Source: Methylococcus mesophilus (GTDB lineage Bacteria > Pseudomonadota > Gammaproteobacteria > Methylococcales > Methylococcaceae). From it: a stretch of DNA of 64,000 bases. Location: NCBI RefSeq assembly GCF_026247885.1, contig NZ_CP110921.1, positions 3,975,501 through 4,039,500 of the forward strand, read 5' to 3'. Below the pieces are notes generated by a model. That model ran no database searches. It saw only the letters and a program-made list of their open reading frames with translations, and was not told the DNA's origin. The position numbers and the translations under genes were made by a program. Below are positions 37,669-46,406 of the stretch, piece after piece; position 1 is the stretch's first letter; each line of letters begins with the position of its first letter.

Positions 37669-39036
37669 TCAGCGGGTGATGGAGTGCCACAGGGGCAGGC
37701 TGGCGATGAACTGCGCCAGGGCATGGGCCTCGCCGTCGCGCAAGGGGACGCGCGGCATGTTCACCATGTTCCCGGTGACCAGGGCGCCTTTGATGAACCG
37801 TTCGATGTCCGCGGCGTCGCGGTTGCCGGCGAACATCTCGCCGAAGGGGCGGGTGCCGGTGGTGCCCAGGCCGTGGCAGTTCGAGCAGTACACGATGGCC
37901 AGTGCATGGCCGGCTTCCAGTTCGTTGCCTTCGCCGATGCGGCGCAGGCGCTCGGGGATGAACGGGTGCAGCGCCAGCATGCCGCGGGATTCGAGCGCCG
38001 GCAGTTCGGATTTGACGCCCAGCGCCGGCACGTCGCGGGCAATGATCTGGTTCGAATAGACGAACTGGCCGGCGACGTAGGGTTTGCGCATGGATTCACG
38101 CGCCCGCTCTTCCGGCCAGATACCGAATATCAGCAAGGCCGTCATCATCCCGGCGGCGAGGGGGACGTTGAGCGCGCCGGGGCGCAGCAGCAGTGCCGCG
38201 AAATAGATCACGATCTCCGTCAGGATCGCCCACATCGTGGGGACGAATGATCCGGGCAGACGGGTCTTCATCAGGAGCTGGGCGCTTTCCGGCAGCGTCG
38301 TCAGACCCCATTGAAAAAACACCGCGCCCAGCACCGCGCTGAGCATGCCCACCCAGGCCAGCTTCCGGGTCATTTCCAGCCGGAAGGCGCCGTCCCGGAT
38401 ATAGGCGGCGATCAGCCCGCCCGCCAGGGCGGCCGCCATCAACATGAAGCAGGTGCGGCTCAGAATCTGGGCGAAGGTATAGGGGCCGAAGAAGCCATTG
38501 AGGGTGCCGCCTTCCGTGAACCAGCGCGCCTGGCCGGGCCACATCATGAACGACAGGATGCCGACGATGATCAGCATCGTGGCCCAGGAGGCGAGCCCGA
38601 AGATCCAGGCGATCTTCAGATAGCTCCTCCCGTCCACCTTCCCGGCCAGATAGACCAGCAGATAGATTCCGACCACCTCGATGAAGAAGAACACCCATTC
38701 GGTCGCCCACCACCACACATAGCTGTGGATCAGGGCCGAAAGCCCCCTGGGGCTGGCGACCGTGGCCGAAAACCAGATGCCGGGACCGGTGATGGAGCCG
38801 AGCACGTAGGAAAACACCAGCAGGAAGACGCCGTACCGCCTGACGTATTCCAGCAGTTCCGGGCGGTTCCGCCGGACCGCGACGGTGGCGAGCCAGGTCG
38901 ACACCAGCGCCGCGCCGACCGAGGTATGGGAGGCCAGCACGTGGATGACGGCGATGATGCCCAATACCCAGCCGCTGCCCAGGGCCGGCTGGTACCAGGT
39001 TGGATACAGCCCGAGTATCTCAGTTGTGTATTCCAT
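37669..39036 (-). CDS. Cytochrome bd subunit I-like membrane protein fused to cytochrome c domain
   Basis: The 455-residue protein resembles cytochrome bd subunit I in its first 330 residues, with about eight to nine membrane helices. Histidines in VLGIIAVIHVLASHTSVGAA are plausible haem-b ligands, and an aromatic/Glu-rich helix (YVWWWATEWVFFFIEVVGIY) follows. Unlike true CydA, it ends in a class I cytochrome c domain with CSNCH near residue 382 and a candidate axial methionine in GNMVNMPRVP. I see no long quinol-binding Q loop as in E. coli CydA. It is the first gene of the operon with the second membrane subunit and the dihaem cytochrome. The likely role is quinol oxidation with transfer to cytochrome c rather than oxygen reduction, but that is inference. 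Confidence 0.78.
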   Translation of the reverse strand: MEYTTEILGLYPTWYQPALGSGWVLGIIAVIHVLASHTSVGAALVSTWLATVAVRRNRPELLEYVRRYGVFLLVFSYVLGSITGPGIWFSATVASPRGLSALIHSYVWWWATEWVFFFIEVVGIYLLVYLAGKVDGRSYLKIAWIFGLASWATMLIIVGILSFMMWPGQARWFTEGGTLNGFFGPYTFAQILSRTCFMLMAAALAGGLIAAYIRDGAFRLEMTRKLAWVGMLSAVLGAVFFQWGLTTLPESAQLLMKTRLPGSFVPTMWAILTEIVIYFAALLLRPGALNVPLAAGMMTALLIFGIWPEERARESMRKPYVAGQFVYSNQIIARDVPALGVKSELPALESRGMLALHPFIPERLRRIGEGNELEAGHALAIVYCSNCHGLGTTGTRPFGEMFAGNRDAADIERFIKGALVTGNMVNMPRVPLRDGEAHALAQFIASLPLWHSITR

Positions 39037-39213
39037 GGGGTAATTTATCTCCTGTGGTGTTTCCGGTACGGCGTGTCATGGAAATTTGCAGAGGCCACGC
39101 CGGGAGAAATTCCCATAGGGCTATCTGCGGAAGATTCGAATAAGTCAATATACCTTGGATTCAGTTATCTGAAGGCGCCGGATGCTGACACGTTCGGAGT
39201 GCTTAGGTGAATA

Positions 39214-39253
39214 TGTCAAAATGCCGCAGGACAATTTGTCGCATTCTCCGATA
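39214..39253 (+). promoter_or_regulatory. Motif shared with the mmoX upstream region
   Basis: TGTC at 39214, GGACA at 39229 and TGTCGCATT at 39237-39245, followed by CTCCGATA, resemble the sequence 46430-46453 upstream of mmoX (GGACA, TGTCGCATT, ATCGGACA) in order and almost in spacing. A common regulator is possible. The rest of the 39037-39400 gap has no supported gene. Confidence 0.4.
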
Positions 39254-39400
39254 GTGGATACCTGCCATACTCTGCCGCCTGATATAGGCCGGTTCAGGAT
39301 GTTTGAACCCGGTATTTAGGTAACAGGCATGACGATGGAATCAGACCCCGCATCCGCGGCGGCCAATTTCGATATCAACCAATCGACAGGAGCGTATGGG

Positions 39401-41344
39401 ATGAATGTGAGCAATATCGTGGTGTTTGCCTTGGGCAGTGGGGCTGCTGGAATTGCCTGCGCGCTGCTGAACGCCGGAGGAGTCCTGCGGAAGAGCGCTG
39501 GCTCCCCGGAAATTCAGGCGATGGCGAAAGCGATCCAGGCGGGCACCGGGGCGTTCGTCAGGCGGCAATACGTCGCCGTGGCAGTGGTAGGGAGCCTGTT
39601 GGCGCTGGCCTTGACCAAGCTCGGTGCCTGGACCGCCAACGGCTTCATCGCCGGGGTGGTCGCTTCGGCACTGGCGGGCTACATCGGCCTGGCGGTTTCG
39701 GCGCGCGCCGAAACGCGCACCGCCGACGCGGCGGGCGCGGGGCTGGGCGAGGCGCTCTTGACGGCTTTCCGGAGCGGCACGGCCATGGGGCTTCTGGTGG
39801 CTGGCATCGCGCTGTCGTCGGTGGCGGGCTACTACACCCTCGCCCTGTCCCTGGGGACGCCGGATGACGTGCACGGCGGTCTGCTGGGACTGGCGCTCGG
39901 CGGCTCGCTGATGAGCGTGTTCGCCAGGACCGTGGGCGGAGTGTGGGTGAAGGCCGCAGGCGGGCGCCCTGGGCAGGAGGCCGACGAGGCCGCGGCCATC
40001 GGGGAATATGTCGGCGCCAATGCCGGCCACGCGGCCGGGACGGCGGCGGATGTGTTCGAAACCATCGTGCTGGCGCTGGTGGCCGCGATGCTGCTGGCCC
40101 GGAGCGTCTTCAGTCCGGACAGCCCCTGGGTGGAGTTCCCTCTGCTGGTCGCCGGGCTCGTCCTGGCCGTTTCCCTGGCCGGCGCCTGCTTCGTGCGCCT
40201 GGGCAGGAGCCGCTACCTCGTAGGCGCCTTGTACCGCAGCGTAGTCGTCACCATGATCCTTGCCGGCGTGGGCCTCTATTACGCGTCCGAGTGGTTCCTC
40301 GGCCTGCCCGCCGTCCAGCCCGCCTTCAGCGTGCTGAACCTGTTCTCCGCAACCTGTACCGGTCTGGTGCTGGCCGGCTTGAACATCGCCGCGGCCGAGT
40401 ATCACACCTCGAAGAGTTTCGGTTTCGCCCGGCGCATCGCCGCGGCCTCGCGCGGCGGTCCCGCAACCAACGTTATTGCGGGCTTGGCCGCGGGACTGAA
40501 ATCCACCGGTTGGGCCATTGCCCTTCTGTGCGCGGCTTTCATCGGTCCCTATTATCTCGGGGGCGGCTTTTCCGGCCACGAGGGGACGGGCCTGTTCGCG
40601 GTGGGACTGGCTGCGGTCGCGATGGCTTCGCTGGGCGGCGTCATGGTCGCCATCGACGGTTACGGCATCGCCGCGGAGGCCGCGCACGGGATTGCCGAAA
40701 CCGCCGGTTTGCCGGATGAGGTGCGCCAGGCCACCGCCTCCCTGGACGCAGCCGGCCAGGCCACTCGTCCTGTGGTACAGGGGTATGCCGTGGGGGCAGG
40801 CGGCTTGGCGATGCTCGCCCTGTTCGCCGAGTATTCGAAGTGCTTCAGCGTACCCCTGGCACTCAATCTGTCCGATCCGATCGTGCTGACCGGACTGTTC
40901 GCCGGCGGCCTGATGCCGTATCTCCTGGGTTCGGTGTCGCTCGGGGCAGTCGGGAGCGTTGCCGGTGAAACGGGCCGGCAGGGAAATGCCGCCGTGCGCG
41001 CGACGTTCAAGCGGGCGCTGATCCTGGTGCTGGTGCCTTTGGCGGTTCCGCTGCTGGTCGGGCTCGGCGGCGGCCGGGAGGCGCTAGGAGGCATGCTGGT
41101 CGGCGCCATCGTCACCGGTCTGTTCCAGGCATTCGCCATGAGCAGCGGCGGCGGCGCCTGGGACAGCGCGAAGCGTTACATCGAGGACGGCATGTACGGC
41201 GGCGCCGATTCGGATGCGCACCGCGCGGCCTTGACCGGCGACCGGGTCGGTACCGCCTGCAAGGAAGCCGCGGGATCGGCGCTCAATCCGCTGATCAAGC
41301 TGATGGGCCTGGTGTCCGTGCTGATCGCGCCGCTCCTGGCCTGA
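39401..41344 (+). CDS. H+-translocating pyrophosphatase homologue lacking pyrophosphate-binding motifs
   Basis: About sixteen membrane helices and overall similarity to membrane pyrophosphatases are plain, for example the C-terminal GGGAWDSAKRYIEDGMYGG and NPLIKLMGLVSVLIAPLL. However, the catalytic acidic motifs are degraded. The usual DVGADLVGKVE segment is missing, the ADNVGDNVGD motif reads GEYVGANAGH, ADNAGGIAEM reads AEAAHGIAET, and VGDPFKDTAGP reads VGTACKEAAGS. These Asp and Lys residues bind Mg-pyrophosphate in active enzymes, so the protein is unlikely to hydrolyse pyrophosphate in the normal way. ATG 39401 is chosen because AGGAG precedes it and a membrane helix follows at once. ATG 39329 would add 24 residues. 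It heads the group leading to the ferritin-like and copper genes. Confidence 0.85.
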   Translation: MNVSNIVVFALGSGAAGIACALLNAGGVLRKSAGSPEIQAMAKAIQAGTGAFVRRQYVAVAVVGSLLALALTKLGAWTANGFIAGVVASALAGYIGLAVSARAETRTADAAGAGLGEALLTAFRSGTAMGLLVAGIALSSVAGYYTLALSLGTPDDVHGGLLGLALGGSLMSVFARTVGGVWVKAAGGRPGQEADEAAAIGEYVGANAGHAAGTAADVFETIVLALVAAMLLARSVFSPDSPWVEFPLLVAGLVLAVSLAGACFVRLGRSRYLVGALYRSVVVTMILAGVGLYYASEWFLGLPAVQPAFSVLNLFSATCTGLVLAGLNIAAAEYHTSKSFGFARRIAAASRGGPATNVIAGLAAGLKSTGWAIALLCAAFIGPYYLGGGFSGHEGTGLFAVGLAAVAMASLGGVMVAIDGYGIAAEAAHGIAETAGLPDEVRQATASLDAAGQATRPVVQGYAVGAGGLAMLALFAEYSKCFSVPLALNLSDPIVLTGLFAGGLMPYLLGSVSLGAVGSVAGETGRQGNAAVRATFKRALILVLVPLAVPLLVGLGGGREALGGMLVGAIVTGLFQAFAMSSGGGAWDSAKRYIEDGMYGGADSDAHRAALTGDRVGTACKEAAGSALNPLIKLMGLVSVLIAPLLA

Positions 41345-41369
41345 GCGGGTTTGGCGTTCATCGAGGGAG

Positions 41370-42131
41370 ATGCGCATGCTTTCGACACGCAGCATTTTTC
41401 TAGAGATACGGCGCGATCCCCGGGCTTTCCAACTCTTGATGAGCATCGCCGCCAAGGGCGAGACACAGGGAGGCTGGGAGAACGAGCGGATTGCGGCCCT
41501 GACGCCGGACCCGGCGCTGGCGCGCAAGGTTCTGCGGCACGGGGCCGACGAAACCAAGCATGGCCTGATGTTTTCCAAGCTGCTGCGTAAGGCCGGGCTG
41601 GACGAAGTGCCCGTGCCGGCGGATGCCGACTACTGCATGATGCTGGAGAGCCGCGGCATCGGCCTGCCGCATGGCCGGCTCGGCCGCGACGAGCCGCTCG
41701 GGCTGGAGGAAATCCTGCAGTACCTGGTGCACAGCAAGGTGACCGAGGAACGCGCGTTCGACGAGGTCAACCGTCTGCTCCGGGTATTCGGGTGCGATGC
41801 GGAACTGGCGCCGAGTTTGCGGGTCATCGCAGAGGATGAAATCAACCATCTCTCCTACGCCCACGAGGAGCTGCTTCGGCTCAGCGGCCAGGGCCACGGA
41901 GACCGCATCGCAGGAATGCTGAAGGCTTATGCGCTGGCCGAGATCCGTGTTTACCGGGACGTCGGTCTTGCGTTCGTCCGCCACATGGCGGCGCTCCTGG
42001 GCTGGAACAGGCCCAAGCAATGGCTGCTGAAGCTGGGCGTTTCGGCAGCCTACATCCTGGAACGGACGCTCGCCTGGCGACGCCTCGCGGCGCTCCGGCC
42101 ACCCCTGCGCAGCAACGCCATGGGGAGCTGA
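41370..42131 (+). CDS. Ferritin-like (diiron-type) protein, first of two
   Basis: The 253-residue, mostly helical protein carries spaced Glu/His motifs of ferritin-like diiron proteins: GADETKHGLMFSKLL, SKVTEERAFDEV and IAEDEINHLSYAHEE. They provide an ExxH-type pattern on successive helices. Substrate and function are unknown. Family members include oxygenases and oxidases that need two irons. ATG at 41370 follows GAGGGA. It starts 26 bases after the pyrophosphatase homologue and is followed after four bases by a second ferritin-like gene, so the two may form a heteromer. Nearness to the sMMO operon is notable because sMMO is itself a diiron enzyme. Confidence 0.75.
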   Translation: MRMLSTRSIFLEIRRDPRAFQLLMSIAAKGETQGGWENERIAALTPDPALARKVLRHGADETKHGLMFSKLLRKAGLDEVPVPADADYCMMLESRGIGLPHGRLGRDEPLGLEEILQYLVHSKVTEERAFDEVNRLLRVFGCDAELAPSLRVIAEDEINHLSYAHEELLRLSGQGHGDRIAGMLKAYALAEIRVYRDVGLAFVRHMAALLGWNRPKQWLLKLGVSAAYILERTLAWRRLAALRPPLRSNAMGS

Positions 42132-42135
42132 GACG

Positions 42136-43023
42136 ATGGCGGGAGGGAAACTTAAGGCGGGTTCGGAGGAGCACCGGCAACTGTTCTGCCGGAGCTTCAT
42201 CGACAGCCATCTGCGGTTCGAGCCGGAACGGCTCGCGTGGCCGGAGTTGGAGCCGGCCATGCTGCAGCGGCTCAGGGAAGTGCCGTTCTGGCAGGAAGTC
42301 CTGTATACCGAGATGCGGGCGATCCGCATCATCGAGGCGTTCGCGCCGGCCCTGCCGGACGCTTTGGTGCGCGAGGCCATGGAGTTGATGGCCGAGGAGG
42401 AACGGCGCCACGAGCGTCTGGTCCGCCACCTGATCGCCCGCTATGGGATCGCGATCGAAGCCAGGGAGATTCCGCCGTTGCCGTCGGACATCGAACGGAC
42501 GTTCATCGATTTCGGCTACGGCGAATGCGTGGATTCCTTCCTGGGGTTCGGCTTCTTCCGGCTGGCGCGGGAGAGTGGGTTTCTGCCGCAGGAGATGTTC
42601 GCCATCCTGGAAATCCTCATGGGAGAGGAAGTCCGCCACGTGCTGTTCTTCGTCAACTGGATGGCTTGGCACCAAGCGCGGCACGGCCGCCGCGCGGCTC
42701 CCTTGCGCAGCCTGACCTCGGCATGGTATTACGCCCGCGCGATCGCAGCGTTGGCGGGAGTCGCCTTGCGCAACGCCCGCCATCAGGGCAACGGCCGGGA
42801 ATTTTCGGCGACCCAGGCCGCCGAGCTGATGCAGGGCTTCACGGTGGTCAGGCTCCTCGAGGCTTGTCTGGAGGAAAACCGGCGGCGGCTGGACGCATAC
42901 GATCGGGGATTGATGCGTCCGCGGCTTTTACAGGCGCTGGCGCGCATCGCACTGGGGTTTACCGGCAGAGGCGGGCGGCAAGCACGTGAGGAAAACAGGC
43001 GGGCATTTGGAAGAGACGGGTAG
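42136..43023 (+). CDS. Ferritin-like (diiron-type) protein, second of two
   Basis: The 295-residue helical protein has Glu/His motifs placed like those of diiron proteins: VLYTEMRAIRIIEAF, MAEEERRHERLVRH, GYGECVDSFLGFGFF and GEEVRHVLFFVNWM. The pattern E...ExxH...E...ExxH is the diiron carboxylate signature. No clear named family. It begins four bases after the preceding ferritin-like gene, and its 3' end overlaps the SCO gene by 38 bases. A role in iron or oxygen handling is inferred, not shown. Confidence 0.75.
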   Translation: MAGGKLKAGSEEHRQLFCRSFIDSHLRFEPERLAWPELEPAMLQRLREVPFWQEVLYTEMRAIRIIEAFAPALPDALVREAMELMAEEERRHERLVRHLIARYGIAIEAREIPPLPSDIERTFIDFGYGECVDSFLGFGFFRLARESGFLPQEMFAILEILMGEEVRHVLFFVNWMAWHQARHGRRAAPLRSLTSAWYYARAIAALAGVALRNARHQGNGREFSATQAAELMQGFTVVRLLEACLEENRRRLDAYDRGLMRPRLLQALARIALGFTGRGGRQAREENRRAFGRDG

Positions 43024-43696
43024 GGAGGCCGGCCGAAGCCGCCCGACGAGATCGAAGGGAATCCCCATCCGCAACGGCGTCATCCGGATCGCCGCGATCG
43101 CAATGATTGCGGCGGTGGCCCTGCCCCTGGGCATCCTGGCATGGCGGGAACAGGCGGAACGCTCCCGAACGCTGGTATCCGGCACGCTGCTGCCCCAGCC
43201 GCGGCCTGTCGCCGAGTTCGCGCTGACCGGCGACGACGGCAAGCCATTCACGCGGGCGGGCCTGCTCGGCCGCTGGACGGTCGTCTTCGTCGGCTACACC
43301 CATTGCCCCGATGTCTGTCCAACCACGCTGTCGCAGCTCAAGGCCGCCAAGGCCGGGCTCGGCCCCGATGCGGCGCGGCTGGCCGTGCTCTTCATGTCGG
43401 TCGATCCCGAACGCGACGCGCCGGACCATCTGGGGCGCTACGTGCGTTATTTCGACAAGGACTTCCGGGCGGTCACCGGCCCGGCCGATGCGCTGACGGC
43501 GCTGGGGCGCCAGCTCGGCTTCGTGTTCGTCAAGAATCCCGCCGCGGAAGGCGAAGGTTACGGTATCGATCATTCCGCCGAGCTGATATTGGTCGATCCG
43601 AAGGCGCGCCTGGCCGGCTATCTGACTCCGCCGTTCCGGGCCGAGGCGCTGGCTGCCGATTTCGAGACGATACTCAGGAAACAGGTTGCTCCATGA
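42986..43696 (+). CDS. SCO1/SenC family copper chaperone
   Basis: The 236-residue protein has an N-terminal membrane anchor (IRIAAIAMIAAVALPLGILAW) and a thioredoxin-fold domain with the SCO copper-binding motif CPDVCP (in YTHCPDVCPTTLSQ) and the downstream histidine in YGIDHSAELILVDP. SCO proteins deliver copper to, or reduce cysteines of, the CuA site of cytochrome oxidases at the periplasmic face. The start is GTG 42986, overlapping the previous gene. ATG 43104 inside the anchor would be too short. The stop overlaps the PCu(A)C gene start (ATGA), a common pair. Confidence 0.92.
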   Translation: MRKTGGHLEETGREAGRSRPTRSKGIPIRNGVIRIAAIAMIAAVALPLGILAWREQAERSRTLVSGTLLPQPRPVAEFALTGDDGKPFTRAGLLGRWTVVFVGYTHCPDVCPTTLSQLKAAKAGLGPDAARLAVLFMSVDPERDAPDHLGRYVRYFDKDFRAVTGPADALTALGRQLGFVFVKNPAAEGEGYGIDHSAELILVDPKARLAGYLTPPFRAEALAADFETILRKQVAP

Positions 43697-44118
43697 AGTG
43701 TATTCGTATCCTCGGCGGGGCCTTGGCTTTGGCCTCCATGCCGGGCCACGCCTGCGAAGGGCTGGAGGTTTCAGATGCCCGAGTGATGGAATCCCCGCCC
43801 GGTGCGAGCGTTCTCGCAGGGTTTGCGACGCTGCACAATTCCGGGAATGTACCGCTCATTATCCGCCGCGCCGACAGCCCGGATTTCTCGGCGGTGGAAT
43901 TCCATTCGCTGGTGCGGCGGGACGGCCTGATCCGGATGACGGTGGACAGTTCGCTGACCGTGCCGCCGCACGGAACGCTCGCCATCAAATCGGGTGAGCG
44001 CCATCTGATGCTGTTCAAGCCCGCGAAGGACTTTCGGGAAGGGGACCGGGTGAGGATCCGCCTCTTCTGCTCTCCCGGTACGCTGGAGCTGACGATGCCG
44101 GTCGAGAAGAGCGGCTAA
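43693..44118 (+). CDS. PCu(A)C-type periplasmic copper chaperone
   Basis: The 141-residue protein has a signal peptide (MKCIRILGGALALASMPGHA) and a cupredoxin-like domain with the full family motif H-x10-M-x21-H-x-M: His in VEFHSLV, Met in LIRMTV, then ERHLML. It carries Cu(I) in the periplasm and hands it to CuA sites together with SCO. It overlaps the SCO gene by four bases, so the two should be co-translated. Its stop overlaps the end of the convergent dynamin-like gene by four bases. Finding copper chaperones immediately upstream of the copper-repressed sMMO system is suggestive. Confidence 0.93.
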   Translation: MKCIRILGGALALASMPGHACEGLEVSDARVMESPPGASVLAGFATLHNSGNVPLIIRRADSPDFSAVEFHSLVRRDGLIRMTVDSSLTVPPHGTLAIKSGERHLMLFKPAKDFREGDRVRIRLFCSPGTLELTMPVEKSG

Positions 44119-45962
44119 GGACGGGGCTGCGCCGCCGCGCGTGAGCGGAAGGCCTGGATACGCGCGTCGAGGCCGTCCATCAATGCCAGCTGTGCTTCGA
44201 GCCGCTGAAGCTGCGGGTCCGCCTCGCCCGAGGCCCGCGAGCGTTCCGACGCGGCCCGCGCCAACGCCTGCTCCAGGCCGTCCGCCACGCCTTCCAAGCG
44301 CCGGCGCAAGGAGGCCGAGAGTTCGTCCCTGGTTGCTTCCAGCCGCCGCCGGAAGCCGCTGCGGGTGCGTCCGGCCAGCATTTCCACCGCTTCGGCCAAC
44401 TGGCGCCTGCGCCGCCGGACGATGCCGTGCCTGGCCCAGCGTTCGGCCAGGCCCTTGAACTTCCGGAAGCGCGGCGCCACCAGACCCGGCGCCCGTTTCA
44501 GCGCCTGTTCGGCGAGCAGCTCCAGCCCCACGGGTTCGTCGGCAGTACGGAGGCCGGTGGGCGATCTCTCCGGCCAGATTGGCTCCGGGTCGGCGGTCGG
44601 CGCGGAAAGCAGGAAAAGACCGCTGGCGAAGCCCTGCAGGTCGGCAATCGTTTCGTCGATGCCCCGATTGAATTCTTCGGCGATGTCCGCGACCGCGGCG
44701 CCGCCTTTCCGTTCCACGGCATCCCGCCAGCCGGAGAACGCCTCCGCAACTTCCTCCCGGATGAAGGCTTCCAGGCGCTCGTCGAAATCCTTCGGGGTCT
44801 GATGGTCCTGGCCGAGGACCAGTCCGTCGAATCTTCTGCCCAGGCTTGAGTTCAGATCTTCGAGCCGGTGTTCGAGATCGCCCGTGAAAAGCCCGTCGGA
44901 CAGCAGGCGGAATTCCTGCCGCAGACGCCCCTCGAGCCGCTGTAGTTCACGCTCCGCCTGCGTCCGGCGGGCCGCGAACCGGGCGATCTTTTGGTCCAAC
45001 TCCGCTATCGGCAGGGTCAAGGCATTCCGTTCCAGCTCGGTTTGCAGGCGCGTCCGGGCGATCACACGTGCGAGCCCGGAAGCCGCGGCATCGAGCAGCA
45101 GGGCGCCTTTTTCCTCCATCAGAAAACGCTCGAGCGCCTCGGCGAACACCGGGAGCCGACTCGCCTCCAGGCGCGCGGGATCATCGGCGGCTTTACCCGC
45201 CAGCGCCTGTGCCGCGGAGACGGGAAAGAGGCGGACGTCCGCGCCTACCGCCTCGGCCAGCGCGCGGCGGGAGAAGCGTTCGATCTCGGCGGTGTCGGTT
45301 TCCCGCAGGATGTCGATCTTGTTCAGCAGGAAAAAGATGCGGCCGGCGTACTTCCGGACCTCGTGCAGGAATTCCAGTTCGGCTTCGCTCGCCGGCTGGT
45401 CGGCGGATAGGACGAACAGAGCCGCATCGCACTGCGGCAGCCGCGCATAGGCGGTGTCGGTGTTGTGGCGGAAAACCGAGCCGACCCCTGGGGTGTCCAC
45501 GATGCGCACGCCGTTCCTCAGGAGGGGCGAGGGCGTCTGGATCAGCACCTCCCTCACGCCTTTCGCGTTGCCGGGATTGCCCGGTTCGGTGACGTAGTCC
45601 GCAAGCGCTTCCGGAGGAATGTCGAAGCGGCCGCCGTCCAGCGGATGGACGGTGATCCGGTGGGTCTCCCCGTACGCGAGGATGGTTACCACCGAGGTCA
45701 GCGGCACCGCCGCCGCGGGTAGCAGGCTTTCGCCCAGCAACGCGTTGATCAGGCTGGTCTTGCCTCGCTTGAACTGCCCGACCGTCAGGACGTCGAAATG
45801 GCCGGCCTGCAGCTTGTCACGCAGGGCGAGGGCAGGGCGCAGAGCACTGGGGAGGCTCTCCGCCAACTCGTCGATCAGGCTCAGCAGTTCCGCTTTGAGT
45901 TCCGCATAGCCGGGCGCCGGCGGGGTGTCGCCAGTCAGGCCGGAACAGGGAATTGCGTTCAT
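44115..45962 (-). CDS. Dynamin-like GTPase
   Basis: The 615-residue protein has the G motifs of dynamin-family GTPases: G1 GQFKRGKTSLINALL, G3 DTPGVGS and G4 LNKID. A long helical, coiled-coil region follows (residues about 330-600). Bacterial dynamin-like proteins bind and remodel membranes or help membrane stress tolerance. The start is ATG 45962, overlapping the upstream DUF4242 gene by four bases. The frame stays open to 46112 inside that gene. The C-terminal tail ends with RAAAQPRP. Methanotrophs have extensive internal membranes, but any link is speculation. Confidence 0.85.
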   Translation of the reverse strand: MNAIPCSGLTGDTPPAPGYAELKAELLSLIDELAESLPSALRPALALRDKLQAGHFDVLTVGQFKRGKTSLINALLGESLLPAAAVPLTSVVTILAYGETHRITVHPLDGGRFDIPPEALADYVTEPGNPGNAKGVREVLIQTPSPLLRNGVRIVDTPGVGSVFRHNTDTAYARLPQCDAALFVLSADQPASEAELEFLHEVRKYAGRIFFLLNKIDILRETDTAEIERFSRRALAEAVGADVRLFPVSAAQALAGKAADDPARLEASRLPVFAEALERFLMEEKGALLLDAAASGLARVIARTRLQTELERNALTLPIAELDQKIARFAARRTQAERELQRLEGRLRQEFRLLSDGLFTGDLEHRLEDLNSSLGRRFDGLVLGQDHQTPKDFDERLEAFIREEVAEAFSGWRDAVERKGGAAVADIAEEFNRGIDETIADLQGFASGLFLLSAPTADPEPIWPERSPTGLRTADEPVGLELLAEQALKRAPGLVAPRFRKFKGLAERWARHGIVRRRRRQLAEAVEMLAGRTRSGFRRRLEATRDELSASLRRRLEGVADGLEQALARAASERSRASGEADPQLQRLEAQLALMDGLDARIQAFRSRAAAQPRP

Positions 45963-46231
45963 TCCGCCGTGGTGGGATCGATGACGGTGCGGACTTCGTT
46001 GATCGCATCGGCGGGAAAGCCGCCTTCCAGCGCGTGCTGTACCAGCGTGGCCGCATCCGGGGCGATGTAGATGCAGTACACCTTGTCGTCGGTGACGTAG
46101 CTGTGAAGCCATTGAACCAGCGGTCCCATGGCGTTGAGTATGGAACAGGACTTTCGGGAAATCTGCTGCAACTCTTCGCGCGACAGATTTCCGGCGCCGG
46201 GAATCGTACGCTCTATGACGTATTTTGGCAT
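45959..46231 (-). CDS. DUF4242 (SCO4226-like) small protein
   Basis: This 90-residue protein begins MPKYVIERTIPGAGNLSREE, with WLHSYVTDDKVYCIYIAPDA in the middle, the typical pattern of DUF4242 proteins. SCO4226 of Streptomyces, a member, is a nickel-binding ferredoxin-like fold protein. A role here is unknown. It overlaps the dynamin-like GTPase by four bases, so the two are co-translated. The gene faces away from the sMMO promoter, from which it is separated by the 427-base regulatory region. Confidence 0.82.
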   Translation of the reverse strand: MPKYVIERTIPGAGNLSREELQQISRKSCSILNAMGPLVQWLHSYVTDDKVYCIYIAPDAATLVQHALEGGFPADAINEVRTVIDPTTAE

Positions 46232-46406
46232 GGTTATTCGTCTGGTGACTATCTTATATGAAATATCGGCTCGGATCGTGCTTGTCTATCAGCAAATATC
46301 CTGTTGGCCCATTTTTTCATAGATAGTAATTTTGTTGAATGCGGCGAAATGTCTCATGGGCGAGTAGGGATGGATGCCGTCTTTGCTGGTGTCGGTCGAA
46401 TAATTA

